Origin: an uncultured Flavobacteriales bacterium
GTDB lineage: Bacteria > Bacteroidota > Bacteroidia > Flavobacteriales_D > Parvicellaceae
Assembly: GCA_937924345.1 (NCBI GenBank)
Contig: CALDTD010000274.1
Span: 1-6,344 of the forward strand
Length of the DNA stretch: 6,344 nucleotides
Direction of reading: 5' to 3'
Each line of letters opens with the position of its first letter. Position 1 is the first letter of the stretch. Positions 5,641 through 6,344 of the stretch are shown here, one piece after another. Both the position numbers and the translations under genes were made by a program. The notes beneath the pieces are model-generated. The model was not told the DNA's origin. It did no database searches and worked only from the letters and a program-made list of their open reading frames with translations.

Positions 5641-6344
5641 ATGAAAGAGGGCGATGTAAGATGTTCGTTTTGTGGTAAGTCTAAAGATGACGAAGGTGTT
5701 CAGTTATTAATCTCTGGAATTACCGCGCATATTTGTAATAACTGTGCAATTCAAGCAGAGAGTATTGTAAAAGAAGATGATTCACTTCGAAGAAAAGAGG
5801 GAGCTAGCCAAACATTAACTTTACTCAAGCCTAAAGAAATATTAACTCATTTAGAACAATACATTATTGGTCAAGATGAAGCGAAAAAAGTACTTGCAGT
5901 TGCTGTTTACAATCACTACAAGAGATTGAATCAAGAAATAGACGAAGACGAAATAGAGATTGAAAAATCTAATGTTATTTTAGTAGGGGAGACTGGGACA
6001 GGAAAAACGTTACTAGCAAAGACTATTGCAAAGTTGTTGAATGTTCCGTTTACAATTGCTGATGCTACCGTGCTTACAGAAGCGGGTTATGTAGGAGAAG
6101 ATGTAGAAAGTATTTTATCTAAATTATTACAGTCTGCAGATTATGATGTTGCCGCAGCAGAACGTGGTATTGTATTTATTGATGAAATTGATAAAGTAGC
6201 GCGTAAAAGCGATAATCCTTCTATAACGAGAGATGTTTCTGGAGAAGGTGTACAACAAGCAATGCTAAAGTTATTAGAAGGTTCGGTTGTAAATGTTCCA
6301 CCACAAGGTGGAAGAAAGCATCCTGATCAAAAAATGGTAAAGAT
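5641..6344 (+). CDS. clpX: ATP-dependent Clp protease ATP-binding subunit ClpX, 3'-truncated by the window edge
   Basis: The first 234 codons of the AAA+ unfoldase that recognises substrates, unfolds them by ATP hydrolysis and threads them into ClpP. The N-terminal zinc-binding domain has Cys8, Cys11, Cys32 and Cys35 (CSFC and CNNC). Then come [22 protein letters not shown] (split here as [10 protein letters not shown] and [12 protein letters not shown], residues 74-94), Walker A GETGTGKT (116-123), the pore loop GYVG (149-152), Walker B IVFIDEID (177-184), the [11 protein letters not shown] segment (188-198) and the RKH loop (225-227). The remaining large domain with sensor 1, the IGF loop that docks to ClpP and the small domain are beyond the window; a full protein should be a little over 400 residues. 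The ATG at 5641 is fixed by an in-frame stop at 5632. Compared with E. coli ClpX, the spacing between the two Cys pairs is two residues longer (20 instead of 18). clpP upstream supports the call. Confidence 0.97.
   Translation, partial: MKEGDVRCSFCGKSKDDEGVQLLISGITAHICNNCAIQAESIVKEDDSLRRKEGASQTLTLLKPKEILTHLEQYIIGQDEAKKVLAVAVYNHYKRLNQEIDEDEIEIEKSNVILVGETGTGKTLLAKTIAKLLNVPFTIADATVLTEAGYVGEDVESILSKLLQSADYDVAAAERGIVFIDEIDKVARKSDNPSITRDVSGEGVQQAMLKLLEGSVVNVPPQGGRKHPDQKMVK

Overview
The window looks like a chromosomal segment of a Bacteroidota bacterium, most likely a member of the Flavobacteriales. It is AT-rich. Starts lack Shine-Dalgarno sequences and sit in A-rich leaders, and TAnnTTTG-type promoter elements occur. 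The secreted protein carries a C-terminal type IX secretion (T9SS) sorting domain, and ClpP and the S8 peptidase have sequences typical of this phylum. All five genes are on the + strand. Nothing indicates a plasmid, phage, IS element, CRISPR array or RNA gene.

Layout: (1) 1-1311 is the 3' part of a subtilisin-like (S8) serine peptidase; its catalytic Asp region lies before the window. It ends at a strong hairpin terminator (1336-1365). (2) 1393-2874 encodes a secreted parallel beta-helix protein with a signal peptide and a T9SS type A sorting domain; its function is unknown. (3) 2978-4690 encodes a cytosolic, highly charged helical protein with five DUF349 repeats, behind a well-formed Bacteroidota promoter (2891-2920). 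(4) 4810-5505 is clpP, with the full Ser-His-Asp triad, followed by a strong terminator (5532-5561). (5) 5641 to the window end is the 5' part of clpX, including the zinc-binding domain and the Walker A and B motifs.

The genes fall into two groups. The first two encode exported or surface proteins (an S8 peptidase, probably exported, and a T9SS cargo). The last two encode the ClpXP protease: ClpX unfolds tagged or damaged proteins and feeds them to the ClpP chamber. The DUF349 gene lies between the groups and has no assigned role. Hairpins after the S8 gene and after clpP, plus separate promoter-like sequences, suggest mostly separate transcription units rather than one operon, even though all genes point the same way.

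I did not find a convincing previously undescribed system. The points most worth a second look are the roughly 130-residue charged helical insert between the catalytic regions of the S8 peptidase, the regular five-repeat DUF349 protein beside clpP, the uncharacterised beta-helix T9SS cargo, and a two-residue longer zinc loop in ClpX.
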